Source: Acridotheres tristis (lineage: Eukaryota; Chordata; Aves; Passeriformes; Sturnidae). From it: a stretch of DNA of 64,000 bases. Under the pieces are notes generated by a model, which was not told the origin of the DNA, made no database searches, and saw nothing but the letters and a program-made list of their open reading frames with translations. The DNA lies in contig CM072886.1 of assembly GCA_037013685.1 (NCBI GenBank), positions 58,892,933 through 58,956,932 of the forward strand, in the 5' to 3' direction. The translations under genes were made by a program, and so were the position numbers. Position 1 is the first letter of the stretch, and each line of letters begins with the position of its first letter. Of the stretch, positions 22,437-35,279 are shown piece after piece.

Positions 22437-25140
22437 TAGTACTGAGGAAAGAAAAACAAATCTCAGTGGGGTGTTAACAGATGTGAGACATCTCAGGATA
22501 GAAAGATCTGAAAATGACACTTGGCCAACTCACAGGGAAGCTAATGGTTTTGGGGGAAACCTTAGCAAACTAAGAATGAGCAGTTTCAGAAAACTTACCA
22601 ACTTTATCATGAAGTTGTTCTTGTGGTTTCATAAGTCAATAAAGCATATTCTCCCAGGAAACATACAGCTTTATTATTTTCTCAATTACCTCATTATTTA
22701 TACTTATTTGATGCCAAAATCCAACCTATGTGTTCCCCATACTGACCAGCCCAGAGCAAAATGGAGTCTCTGCCCCAAAGAGGTTACAGACTAATTATAA
22801 AAAATGATAAATTTGTTTACTTTTGCATGTCCCCCTCTTAAATGTGAAGAAATGAGTGCATTCAGCACCTTTGGCTGCTGCTGGAGGACACCAAAAGTCT
22901 TTTTGTAGGTTTTACAGTGAAGTAGGAATCTGCATAGATCTTGAAAGCATAAATGTCAGCTGTTTCTCCACTCTCGACTATTAAAAGTGTTAAAAACAAT
23001 GTTCAAACAGAAGAACTATAAGAAACAAGTCTAGGCAGAAGATCACTACCATGTTCTACTTATCTTAAAGAAGAGATATTTTTCAATAGACACTTTTCTT
23101 GCTATATTATCCCAACGGCCTCTGCCTGTTGTTGTTTGTATTTATTCTAGTGTGTGCCTCTAGGTAAAGCCAGAAATGCCAGCAGCACTCTGCATGTGCA
23201 GAATATATATTTGGAGAATCAGAGCCTGACAGCAGGAGGAGAAGGACTTCTTTGCAGGGAAATGAGGAAGGTGAAAGACCAAATTTTATCATTTTATCAT
23301 GTATTTTAAAACCTTGCCTAAGGAAATAAGGAAATAATGTTGAATCGTATGATGACTTTTCTTTTGCAGTGAAGGTGAGACTGATTGAAGGAGAGATCCC
23401 CTTCTTCACTTAGCAGAAATTTCCAAAGGGTACTTGAGACTATCCTCTGGCAGAAGGGAAGAGCCATGAACTGTTGAATTTGATATTGACCTGACAAAAG
23501 CTACAGGAACTAGAAGGGAGGTAGGTCTGGTCCAGCATGTGAGCACAGATTTAGGCCCTCACCCTTGCTGTAAGGCAGAAGAAGAGTCAGTTCGTCTGCT
23601 GATTGTGTGCAGTCAGAGGATGTTAGCAAGGTGTTCTTCACTGAGTAGCTCACTACCTGGGATTGCAACCCCCATGGCATAATAGTGTTACAAAGAATCC
23701 CTGGATCTCTCCTGTCATTGTTCTGCTTTGTTGCATGCACTGCATCCATGCTTGGGTGTCAGTGAATAGCCCTGCTGAGAGTTGTAGCAGTGTTTGAGCA
23801 AACAGCATGAAAGGTGACAGTCTGGAGGTTTTTTTGCTTGCTTTCCTGTAGTCTAACATCTCCTTGGGCTGATGTCTCCCAGCACTGCAAACCTGAATCA
23901 CCTCATATTTCTGAAGTATTTTGCTTGCCTTCCTTGAAGCACCTTGCAGTGGTTTTGCCCACGCTGCGTGATTTGGAAATGATTGATTTAATTGAAGTCA
24001 CAGAGCACAAATAAATAACACACATGGAAGTGTGTGCGAGTAACTGTGCATTGAACTGTTTAATATTCTTCAGCCTGCTGCTGAGAGGCAAGCCAGTCAG
24101 AATATATCAAAACCAAACACAGCACTGGCAAGATTAAACAGCAGTGGATTTGCACATGTAATAAACCTGCTACATTGAGTTTAATCCATGTGTAATTGGG
24201 AACAGATAAGGCTGAAATTAAATGACTGCAGAGGATCTGCCTCAGATGGAGGAGGGGAGAGGGGGAGCCCAGAGCAGGGGGACAAAAAGGCACTGCCAGC
24301 CTCTGGTTTGTCATGCAGATGCCAGAATAAGGGGTTGTCTTATGCTGCTTAATTGTAAAGGACATTGGAAAGGTGGTATGATGTTGATGAGCTACCAGTA
24401 CACTAAAGGGTTTGGCAATTGGAGAACTTCAAGTGTAAGCAGGTTGTTTTCCTCCCTGGGCTATGGGAGGGACAGTTTAACTGGGCTTAGCATCAAGAAA
24501 TGTCACTGATTATTTTTAGATGGGCTTTGTTTGCCCGGTTTGACTTTAAAACAGTACAATCAAACAACGAGAATAAAATAGCTGCTACTCTATTGTTCTG
24601 CCTTTTCCCCATCATCTCTGTTTTTCAGTTTAGAAAGGAAAGACTCATGAACAGTCCAAACTCCTCCCTTTCCACTTCAAAAATCATAGTTCCTTGGCCA
24701 GTCTGTGTTGGCTTTTGCTCTGTTCCCTGGTAACTCTTTGCAAAGGAATGTAATGTTTGCTTCCCTTTCAGCTTCTTTCACAAACTTGTTGGCATTTGTA
24801 TAACTTTTCAAGTGTTTTGAAATAAATGAGGAGATGCATATACAACGTTAACAATATTTTTTTCATTATACAGGATGCACTTTTAATGTGGTTTCTCCCT
24901 CCTTGTTCCTTCACAGTCCTAAGTGTCTGATACCTTTTCTGTCTTCCTGCTTTCTCTTCTGTGATTTCCTACACGGTTACCACCAGCCTAAAGCAGCTCA
25001 AGAGAGCCATTAAATGCATGCACACCCAGTCTTTTCCACTTATTTTTGATAGACTCGGTAGGCTTGTGAGGATATTCTTAGGCAATAATGGAAAGATTTA
25101 ACAGATCCTTTAATATGTTTAGCTGAAATTCAGCTAAACA
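22437..25140. other. Unique sequence with an enhancer-like block at 23.96-24.24 kb
   Basis: No gene recognised. The block 23960-24240 carries homeodomain-type cores (gattgatttaattgaag, gtttaatccatgtgtaattg), a GATA site in cagataagg and few repeats, a pattern common in conserved non-coding elements. Conservation cannot be tested here. Confidence 0.3.
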
Positions 25141-25600
25141 GCCCACCCTAATTTTCATCTATTACAGAAGCTAGAGGATCAAAGGACCAACATTTATCAC
25201 ACAGGACTTTGTTTTCCTCAGTTGTTGTTTCTTTTACTTCAGTTAATATGGCCCATTTTTTGCAAGGATCAGATTTTACTGTGATTTTAAATGGCTCCAC
25301 AGCACGTGACTGTGGAGTTGGGACACTTGTTCCAACTTTGTTAGCATACAGCAAAGGGAAACAGCAAAAGTGCTGTGATTCATTAATTGGTAAAGCTGGA
25401 GTCAGACTTGCTTTCCATCTCATGGACATGGCAGTTGACCAAATGCAGAAGTAGAGGATTTTCTTAGTAGTTTGATTATACATGTGCTTTTGTATGTGAT
25501 TTTTTTTCTCTGGAGAAGCACTTCTCACTGTCTGAATCCTGAAACATTGTTTCTGACAGCCTCTACCTAAGCTACTGCTCTCTTGTGTAGGTACCATTGA
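25141..25600. other. Overlapping open frames on both strands around an E-box palindrome
   Basis: A 149-codon minus-strand frame (25148-25597) overlaps an 81-codon plus-strand frame (25209-25454). Neither shows a domain I know. At 25295-25317 an 8-bp inverted repeat (CTCCACAG/CTGTGGAG) encloses the E-box CACGTG at 25303-25308. The region could be a conserved regulatory element or chance. Confidence 0.25.
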
Positions 25601-27282
25601 CTTATTTCATTTTGATTTACAGAGGCATGCCTGAAGCATGGAGCTGTGCCTCTCCAAATGCAGTGAATTACCTCAGTCTAGACCAGGACTAAGTGGTACA
25701 GTGTCCTCACAGTGAGACTCATTAAGGGTGAGAAGCCAAAGTGATTTCTCTGCCTGTGTCTTCTTGGATGTGTTTGTCAATCACATAGGTCTTTCCCAAG
25801 GTTACCCGAAATGCAGTGAGAAAACCAAGTGGCTTGGAAATGTACTTGGGGCCATTACTTGCTTTTAAACTGTAGTTTTTAGCAGTGCAGCTTTAGGCCC
25901 TTGTTTACTCTGTAGTGCCAAAGATGTTTAAGAAACAGATGTTTAAGAAAGTTTAAGGATGGTGAGTGTGGATGCATGCTCCCCTGACTGCCCCTCAGTT
26001 TGGACACCTGGGTTGCAAATACCATACAAAACATTTGAAGCTCTGTTGCAAAATGTTTTGCCTGAAAGCATAGGGTAAGGTTTTTAAAAGCTACTCTCCT
26101 CTCTTATGGTCTAGGTGCTTGTTAAAGTTTTGAGTACAAAAATTGTTCAATCATTTTTCAAATGGGTTGTGCTTAGTAACAATTGCAATAAAATGCAATC
26201 CAAAGTCCCTGGATATGGCAGTTTATGACTCTTGCTTTATTATTTTTATTATTTCAGAGTAATATAATTTGTGCATTTTAATTTGAGTGATGATGGCTAT
26301 ATGCTTTTGCCACAGGACTCAAATGAGAAGCTTAATAAATGAATATGGGATTTACATGACTAAATTTGTTTCTTACCTCAGAGCTGCTAGCTTCTCCCTT
26401 CCCCCTCTTCCCCTTACCTATTTAGTCTGAATTTCTTCCTTATTTATGTGTTAGTATTGTATGCAACTCTTACTGAGTGTCCATGTGACAGCATGCTGGT
26501 GATTTGTCTGCTGGTAATTATGTGGATATTGTGGGTGGACAGGATGGCAGAGTAACTAAAAATCAAAAGGATGGTTTTGAGCAAAGAACAGTTTAGAAAA
26601 AAGTGATTGTAAATGGCTTAGGGGCAACAAAACAAAGTCAGCTTTTCATCCAAGGCTGTCTCTCTAGCACTTGTGCTGGGAAATACATAGTGTAGCCTAA
26701 GCATTTCTTGTCTCTGTCTCTGCCTGGATTGGTGAAGGTTGGTCCCAAGGCCGCTGCTTTGACTGGTGCTGTGACCATGACATCTACTTAGGCAGCACGG
26801 TCCATTACTCAGTATTAAATTCTGTATTCATATTTCTGCTCTAGACATTGTTACTCAATCAACAGTGTTTGTTGAATGATGAATAGGGTAACAGTGCAAC
26901 AGAAAGGGCTGGCTCAAGTCAGAGAAAGTAATTTTAAAAACTGATTTTGGTTTATAGTGGATTTTGGTTTTTTTCATTCTAATATACCTGTTCTGGTCTA
27001 ATTCTTTCCATTTTATTATTACATAACACTAGCCCAAAGTAGCTAGTTTGTATTTGGCTATACATCAATATCACTTTTTTTAACTGTGTAAGCGTCTATT
27101 ATTTTCTGACAGAGCACACTTCTTGACCAATACAACCTGGGAATGGTGGTTTACCAAACCAGATAGACTGATGGACTGATAGAGCTTAACAGTTTAATTA
27201 CTCGGGTTTATTCTTCTGGGTTTGTGGGTTTTTTCTCCTTCCTTATTTCAATTACAATACTGTAAACAGCACTTAGGTGTTC
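25601..27282. other. Unique AT-rich sequence
   Basis: No gene or repeat recognised. AGATGTTTAAGAAA is repeated twice near 25922-25949. Confidence 0.4.
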
Positions 27283-27287
27283 CTGAT

Positions 27288-28058
27288 TGCATTGGTTTTG
27301 CACAGACTGGTTTTTGGTAGTGGGGGGGGGGGCCACAGAGGTGACTTCTGTGAGAAGCTGATGGAAACTTCCACCATGTCCAGCAGAGCCAATCCCTGAT
27401 GGCTTTGAAGATGGACATGCTGCTGGCCAAGGCTGGGTGGGTGAGGGAGGCTGGTAATGCCTCTGTGATGACATACTTAAGAAGAAAATCAAAACAAAGG
27501 GCACACAATTTTTCATCTAGTTAGAGAAGAGGAGGAGGTGAGAACGTGTGAGGGAAACATCGTGGAGACACCAAGGTCAGTGCAGAAGGAGGGGCAGGAG
27601 ATGCTCCAGGTGCCAGAGCTGAGATTCCTCTGCAGGCTGTGGTGAGACCATGGTGAAGCAGCTGTGCCCCTGCAGCCCATGGGATCCACGGGGGATGCAG
27701 AGATCCACCCACAGCCCATGGGATCCACGGGGGATGCAGAGATCCACCCACAGCCCGTGGGATCCACGGGGGATGCAGAGATCCACCCACAGACCGTGGG
27801 GATCCACGGGGGATGCACAGATCCACCCACAGCCCATGGGATCCATGAGGGATGCAGAGATCCACCCACAGCCCATGTACTTTGCATCTAAAGCTGAGCC
27901 TGTTTTGCCCTTCAAGTGTTTTCTCCCAGTCCTTATCTCACTCATGAAGCCTTCATTAACTATTTTTTCCTTTTCCTCCTCTGCCCACCTGTGGCAGGGG
28001 AGGCTGAGCAAGCAACTCTTGTGTGTGCCTGGAATAGGGCCAGTGTCAAACCACCACA
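27288..28058 (+). mobile_element. Solo ERV LTR with 5-bp target duplication
   Basis: The sequence runs from TGCATTGG to ACCACCACA, so it has TG...CA ends. It is flanked by perfect CTGAT repeats at 27283-27287 and 28059-28063. Blocks such as ggtgacttctgtgagaagct, ccagcagagccaatccctga and gagcctgttttgccc match a songbird LTR family from memory. An 11-G run (27322-27332) is near the 5' end. The TATA-like site expected near 27474 is degraded (acatacttaag). No internal retroviral sequence lies on either side, so this is a solo LTR left by recombination. Part of the 3' half I expect in the family, including a poly(A) signal, appears deleted. A 5-bp duplication fits ERVL or related integrases. The family name is unverified. 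Confidence 0.8.
27673..27877. repeat. 39-bp minisatellite, five units plus a partial sixth
   Basis: Units start at 27673, 27712, 27751, 27790, 27830 and 27869, giving spacings of 39, 39, 39, 40 and 39 bp. Each begins CAGCCC(A/G)TGGGATCCACG and ends GAGATCCACCCA. Units differ by one to three substitutions and one inserted G in the fourth. Because 39 is divisible by three and the unit lacks stops in several frames, at least five long overlapping open frames cross it on both strands. The minus-strand product would be a 13-residue repeat ending SASPVDP. It lies inside the LTR and the frames are artefacts of the repeat. Confidence 0.95.
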
Positions 28059-28063
28059 CTGAT

Positions 28064-31000
28064 CAAGCTTTCCTCACCTTCCAGTGTAAATTGGTAATTC
28101 TAAGAAGCAGACTGTCTGCATTATTTTAAAGCTTTTGCTGTTTCTTGAGTAAGACAGTTCCTGTGTTTCTGTTCAGCAGTGAAGGAAATTGATAAGTTCT
28201 AGGTCTGAGGATTGAGCTCAGCTCCTTTGTGACACTGTTAGAAATGGCATTCATGGGGGAAAATGGGTAGGTATGACTACAGGAAATTACATATAGTGAT
28301 TATTTATTTGCACTTCGTTGTTAATATTTTGTTGTTCTTCAATATCTTTTGCTAGAAGGAATGAATGCATTGGCAGAGATGTGCAGAGCTAAATTGAGGG
28401 CTTAGAAATGGCCGAGACTTTATTGCCAAAGCAAGTCTAGGAACAGTAAAAAGATGTTTAATCTGTGGTCTGTATAATTCATGTTTGCTGGGATAAGATG
28501 TTTGGGTTTTACTTTGAGAAAAAAAAAAAATATTAGCACCTAAAGAGCATTAGAAAACCTAATAAACTATTTCAAGAGCATAAGGACCATTGGTGCTCAC
28601 CTACATCTTTAAATCCTTCATGAGCTGAATCAATTCCTTCCTTCCTTCCTAAAAGAAGTTTCAGAAAATAAGCTGTAGTTTTCTACACTGAATGAAGGAT
28701 ATGAAGCTTGTCTCTGTGTGTTGTATATGTGTAAATATATATATACTGCAAATTTTCAACTCTCTGCTATTGGGTGTAAAGTTTTTACTGGTTTCATCAG
28801 CAAAAATTCTGTCAACTGAATTGTAAGTGGAAGGTTCAAAATTCTTGTTGGCAAAAGAGGATATTTATTTACTGCTCATATGGATATGGTTCATAAGTTT
28901 CTTCTGCAAGCAAGTGCATAATACACTTTACTTTTCTGTGTGACGCTTTGCATTCATTATAAGTGAAGGGTTTTTTAAACGTTTGTCGCTATGATTTGGA
29001 ATTACCACATATCAGTAGTTACTATGGATGATTAAAATTGTTGAGGAAAAACCTCCTTAGCATATTTCAGACTTCATGTATGCATCTATCTCTAAAACAG
29101 CGAGAGGCGTAGTGCATTTTAAACATATTGCAGTGCCTTTGTATCACACAAAACTATTTCCATTGAAGTCTGAAATGACTCTGGCATGACCCAGAGCCAC
29201 TATGATAATATATTCTTGATATCCTTTACATGCTGATAACAGTTCAGCTGCACCATAGCATTTTGTCAAGTTGTGTTCATTTTCTATAGGTGTTAATATA
29301 TTTGGCAATGAGAGTTCAAATTGTTACTCTTAAATTAGTATTGAATTTGTGTTACCGACTCTAAATTGAGCAATTTCACCAACTGTTGCAGGATGCTGTA
29401 GCAAGCCTTTGAGTTAAACTGTGCTCCTGTGTGTTGAATGTTGTAATTTAATGAGAGACACGCTGTAACTACTTGTCTTCGTCCTGGGAAAAGATGGGAA
29501 TATGTTAATTTGATATTGCTATAACTTTAAAAGTCGAAATAGAGACAGTGCAGCCTACAAGGACTGGTTTGTCTCCTGCTTCCTTCCCCTTGTCTGTTGA
29601 GTCAAATCCCTTACCAAGATTTTTCTTGGTCAGCTTTAACATAATTTAACACAAATTCCATTTTCCTGTCTATCGTAATTTAGACAAGTGCAAACCAGCA
29701 GTTTTCTGTCAGGGAGATATGCTCCTCTGGCTCCACAATGCCAGTGGTCCCACTATGTGTTCTCACACAAATAAACCAGACTATTATAGCCTGGGTTGAT
29801 GGTTTGAAAGGGAGTGGTGTTTGGTTAAAGAGCTGATTGCTGCATAAGCTCTCGTAGGAGTGCTCACTTGTTTTTGACTTCTTAGTCTTGGATCTTTAAG
29901 AAGATACATTTGCACTCCAGAGTCTGCTTTTCTACTTGTTTCAAGATGCTAGTCAAAAGACGAGATCTCCACAAAAGAGGAAGGTGAGAAGTTCAATTTT
30001 CTTCTGTTTCTTCTTCACATGCACAAAATGTGGGCCCTGTTTTTCATTTGCAGAGCCTTACAGTGCCAATTGCAGGTTAGCCATGATGCATAGTTTTTTA
30101 GTACAGCAGTCTTGTTATAAACTTCTGTTTCATTAAATGTTGTTTGTAAACCATTACTGTAGTCATAATTAGTATGAAACATGTAGGAATGACATATACA
30201 GCATCCTGTTGCAATCTTTGCACAGGGTTATGCTGGATCCTGGCTGATCCTGTTGCTTTATTGAAATTCTTAGCTACAACAGCTCTTTTCATTCAGAACA
30301 AATGACGGGCACATACCTTCCAGTCTGATGATCAGCAGGCCAAGAGAAAGGCAGTGCTTGAAGATCTGTCTGTGTGTAACACATTAATGGCCTATAAGGC
30401 TGCAGGATTTTTCTTGAGTCTCTGAATACACATCAAATGGGTGAATGAAGAATTTCTTTATCTCTATGTGTGTAGGAGGAGGGAAGAGTACTAGAAATGT
30501 GCAAGTGTGTTGGAGTCCCTGCAGATCTCCAAAATCGGCATGGCACTAAATTGCATGGCAGCAGTTGATCAGTTTTGATCTTTGCAAATAGTGACTCCTG
30601 CAGGCAGGAGGAAATGTAGGTAAGGGTCTGCTGAATGCTGCTTCTGCTCAGTATCCTTGCTAATTCCAGCACTTCTGCTTCCCACTCCAGATTGCAATGT
30701 AGGCATACTTAAAGTAACAGAGAGAAAATGCAGCTAGGAAAAGAAGCCCAGGAGTAAAAAACATCCCTGCAATTTTTAACAAAAGGCTACAGCAAGATTC
30801 TGAGTAGGACAGTGTTTAAAAAGATGCTAGGAAGTGGAAGGAAAGGGGCTATTTCCTGCTGTTTGCCTTCGTGCTGTGCATGTATTCAGGGCTCTATGTT
30901 AATAGATAAGTTTGGAGGAACTAGTTGCACACTTGATTTTTCCTTCTAGTAGGAGCAGCCCCCAGAATCCTGCAACATGCTGAGGGCAGGAGAGCAAGAG

Positions 31001-31110
31001 CAATCTGCTTCATTCCTCAAGTGTGTTTTGGCACAGACATTTTGGTCAATGTTGTTAACTTTGTGATACCCATGGTATAGGAGTTCCCATGACAAACACA
31101 CTCATATCTA
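28064..31110. other. Unique AT-rich sequence
   Basis: No gene or named repeat. A (CTTC)n microsatellite occupies 28634-28650 and a (TA)n patch lies near 28733-28745. Confidence 0.4.
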
Positions 31111-31119
31111 ACCCTGAAC

Positions 31120-31310
31120 AGCAGGGTTAATCCCAACCCTTCAGGGTTAATTAAGAGGTAATTGCATGGGCCTCAATTAATCCCTGTTTAACTCAGTTGC
31201 ATGTGATGGAAGGGCACTAGAGATTAATTTGGCATACTGCCTCGTCAAATTCATTAATTTCATTAAATGTGAAAAAATATTTTAAGTGTGAGGTGACAGC
31301 TGTGACTCTT
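31120..31310. promoter_or_regulatory. Homeodomain/TALE motif cluster, enhancer candidate
   Basis: Within 190 bp there are at least six TAAT-containing sites: GGTTAATCC, GGTTAATTAAG, GGTAATTG, CAATTAATCCC, GATTAATTTGG and TTCATTAATTTCATTAAA. A TALE-like TGACAGCTGT follows near 31293. CAGGGTTAAT occurs twice, 20 bp apart (31122 and 31142). TAATCC is the class recognised by OTX/PITX-type factors, and TGACAG by MEIS-type factors. The density suggests a developmental enhancer, but TAAT is frequent in AT-rich DNA and no conservation data are available. Confidence 0.3.
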
Positions 31311-31319
31311 CTGCCCTGT

Positions 31320-34300
31320 GATGGTATCTAGCAGCACTGTGAAAGACCTTAAATACTTGTCATAAGGCTATAGATATCAGTATGTTTGGCTGAGTTAGGG
31401 AACTGCTGTCTCTTCCTCAGTGGCTACAGAAAATCTTTAAGATACTGAATCATACAGTAGTAAGGAACTGGTCCAATGGAGAAGCACCAACTTCTTGAAT
31501 CCCTGATGATTTTGGTGGAAAGGCAAATACTTGCTCCCTCTCTGAATCAGGCCCATGATGGCTTACATGAGACTGTGCATTCACCAGGCGATATGCCCCT
31601 GCTTAGTCTTAATTAAGGTTATAACTGAAAGGATGCAGAAATGTTTTGTCATTACTCTGCAGATTACTGAAATCTTAGCTAATGAGATTTGACTCTAACA
31701 TCTGCTGTAATAGTGAATTTAGAGCTAGATGAAAAATTCATATGCATTAAATGGCTTAATACTGAAAGTATGGCTAAAACAGCACAATGTCAGTCTTTTT
31801 AGATGTTACTTCTGAGTGTTGAGTTCATACCTGGTTGAGTAGGACAGGAGGGCTCAGATAGGTAGATTTTCACTATTTGCTTTAGTTGGTTACAACCCTA
31901 CAACCTCTCACCTTGCCCAATGTAGCACATGCCATAAAATACTCTTGGTTTTGCTGACTTTCTCAGTTAAGTTTCCTCCAAACCACAAAATCTGGGTGCG
32001 CTGTAGCTACAGCGATTACTCAGTATGAAAGCTGACTCAAGTTGTGCTGCAGTACCCTGTACCAGGCAGCTCTCAAGTGACGCTGCTGCAATTTATCACC
32101 ATAAACTGTTTCATATTGGAACAAACAATACTCATGAGGCAATCTGGATTCAAATTAATTCAAAAGCGCCATAACTGAAAAGTGAGCAGTCTCTTTGTGT
32201 TGTTTCTTTTAACAAGATTTTATGATATGACTAGACTACAAATAGCTCTATTCATGATAAACTGGCAACTTTGCAAATTGTATATGCTGAAAGCTATTTG
32301 TTGTACAAGCTGTTCTGGAAAAAGACTCATAAATGAAATCTTCTCTGCCAGGGGCATGTGAGGCATCAATTGCATGGGTCCTGCCATGAGTGTTCCATTT
32401 CAGGCATCCCCTGGCTAGGGGGGCAGGGGTGAGAAAAGACCATCTGATCCAAAAACCTTTAATTGCTCAAAGTTAATCACTCCAGGGTGTTAGAGAAAAG
32501 GACAGGTTCAGTTGGATACAGTTTTCCAGTCTGGTGAGGAAACACGTGAGGGCAAAGGAAAACACAGAATTGGCAGAATTGCTTTTGGTCCTAAGTATTT
32601 GCATTTGACTCCCTGGAGCTCCTGCTTTTCCCTTTGGAGGCACTGCAGTACTATCTTCCTCCAAAATACCCCAGAAACATCTCTATTTTAATGTCTATTA
32701 AGACTGCTGCTGTTATCCTTCAGAGATGTCCCGTGTTTTCAGCATGACCATGAACCATAGTTGTGGATGGATTTATTTTAAGGATAAATGGACAACTGAA
32801 AGAGACCTAATATGTTTTTATAGCTCAATCAATGTAATTTATTGTAAGGTATGGAACAAGGTATGGCATATGTTATCCCTGTAGACATTGCTACAGCAAA
32901 TTACACCTGTATTTGGAGACATATTTCTTGAATAATCGTGCAGTGGACTTAAATAGAAAATGACACATCCTACCATGCAAAGAAATGCTTTTGCCACCAG
33001 AAAGAGAGCATAAATTATCCTTCAAGAGTAACTCCTATGAGATCTATAAAGATGCTTACTGTGACCTGCCAATAAAGCTTTAGTAGTAGCTATGGGAGTA
33101 TCTCAGAGTCAAGGAGAAGAATTATAGTTATGTTTTAATGCACTTATCAAATAATTCTAATTCCTACCTCCAAGTAAAATTATATTTCGTGGAAAGTGAG
33201 CACTATTTGCTCTGGGCCTTTCTCTTCAAATTATTTTTACTTTCATAATAATAATTATAAGTATATTGGAGGTTAAAAGCTATCTGCAGAGCAATTAGAA
33301 GCTCTTGAGGCGATTATAGATCTGAATGTGAAGTCATTAATAGGTTCAAATTTGTATTGCACATATGAAATACACCTAGAAAATAATAGTACATATGAAA
33401 GTGCATGTGAACATGAAAACAGCTGGAATGAGGAGGGGTTAGGCATCTGAAGTTGAAACCTCAAAATTTTCTCAGCTGACATTTAACTCTACACTGACCT
33501 AGATCAGGAAGAAGATTGTGTTCAACAGAAATTTGAGGTATTATCACATTCTCTTTCTGAGTAACCAAAGAAGTTGCCTGCTTTTGGTAGGCATAAATAT
33601 AATTCAGCATTAAGCACTGCAGGAATCCACAGAATGGGCTGTTTTGTGAGACCAGTTCTGTGTAATGAATGCTTTCTGGATGCTTCCACTCTAGTGAGCT
33701 CTCAGTCAGAGTCTTGGCATCAATCTGTCTCGTTTTCAAACCCTGATGTAGAGGAGATGGTATTGCTGCCTTCTCTGCCTATCTGAAAAAACGATATTTA
33801 GAGCACATGTCCAGAACATGGGAACTGGAGATCTGGCACTTGTGCAGCAGGAGGTCAAATCTGTATATCTTGTAATAAATGGCCTAATTATTTGGATAAA
33901 AAGTTCAGTGAAATAGAGACTCTCTCTTCCTGCTGTTATGTGCTTCTAAGTGTGAAAGATTTGAGCAGCCTGATTTCCTTGTCCTGAGGCTTAATTAGCT
34001 CTTTCACTCAAGGATTGATTCCTATAAGGAAATCAGTCCCAGACAGAGGAATGGAAGTGCAGGCATGTGCCTCCTGGTAAAGTGGTTGTGCTGGCTTGGG
34101 GCTGTTCCTCTCCTGACTAGCAAGCCCTGAGGTGCTCTGTGCAATGGAGTCACAGTCAGCAGCACAGAGGGAGCACACAGTTGCCAGCAGTGGGACAGCT
34201 AATTGCATTCCCTCCAAGGGATGGAAATGCAACCTGGGTTTGCCGTCTCCCATGTCTTTGTTATCCAGTGCTGGTCTGCTGGGTAAAATATTGGAAAACT

Positions 34301-35200
34301 GGAAGAGGAAACAGTAGAGCTCAGGCTATGATATCTAAGAATTACTCCTTGAAGATTATCTGTTCAGCTTTCAAAGGCTGACTGCAGTCTCAGATTAAGA
34401 GTCGGGGGAAGGATGATGCCCTCTTCAAACACTGAGCAGGTGTTGGGAAGAGTAGGTGTAGAGTAAATTTTACGTTAGACTTACACATAAAACGTTATTT
34501 GGTAAAGGCAAAAGAGTGGGCACTTCTCTTTTTTTTCTCTTCCAGCCTTTAAGTCAGAAGAGTCTCACAAATGGGGAGGTGCAGGGGTGATTGAGGTGCA
34601 AATGTCAAGCTGAGGAAAGCCAAAGGCATTGCAAGAGCTTACAGGATGACTTGTGTGGCTCATGGAAACTGAGGCAGACACTGAGTGTCCTTAAGCAGTT
34701 CCTTTTTTGGTCCATGGTGCAGGCAGGTCTGGGGCTGTAGATGGGTAATAACAACGTAGAAATGTCAGTGGAATGGAAGGATGCAGGTGCTACCCAGAAA
34801 TTTTTTTTCTTCAGGTTTTAGCATGGTTAGATGCACTTGGAAATCTCACTCTAAATTTGTGCTTACTGTACGGACTACAAGAACAACAAAAATGGTATTC
34901 ATTAAAGACTAAAACTGTAACAACTTAGCTGGAATCTAATTCAGTCCCTCAACTTGGTTTACCAATATATTCTGTGCACTTCATCTGTATGTAGTATGAT
35001 TGTAATTATGATATCTTTGTTAGCCTAACTCCCCAGAACAAAAAAGTGCTTAGACATTAGCTGGCTATCTTCCTGATTTTTAAAGCCAAATGTCTAATTA
35101 GAGCACTTCTGTTTCTTACATTTATTTTCAGTTCTAGAGAGTGAAAGACAAGAAATCTCAACACAGCTGTGGCTCTTTTATAAACTTCAGTTTATTAGAG
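31320..35200. other. Unique sequence
   Basis: No exon or named repeat recognised. An octamer-like ATATGCATTAAAT lies near 31740. Short frames around 34000-34260 overlap on both strands in a slightly GC-richer patch and show no known domain. Confidence 0.4.
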
Positions 35201-35205
35201 CTTCT

Positions 35206-35272
35206 GGGTCAAATTCTCTGGTGGTGCAACTCCACAGACTTACTTTCTACTGGTGTAACTTCAGATATAAAT
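35206..35272 (-). repeat. Fragment of an old amniote interspersed repeat
   Basis: The string gggtcaaattctctggtggtg plus gcaactccac and actggtgtaact matches a palindromic-looking ancient repeat seen widely in turtle, crocodile and bird DNA (caaattct, gtaactcc, gacttca modules). It is opposite in orientation to the copy at 55471-55528. I cannot give the database name. The call is from memory of the motif order. Confidence 0.4.
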
Positions 35273-35279
35273 ATAATTC

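Noticed and set aside
25148..25597. 149-codon minus-strand frame as a gene
   Set aside because: No family recognised, an overlapping open frame lies on the other strand, and there is no promoter or splice evidence.
27513..28129. Five overlapping open frames of 75-160 codons on both strands
   Set aside because: They arise from a 39-bp stop-free tandem unit within an LTR. The proteins would be simple 13-residue repeats, and no promoter or splice context supports them.
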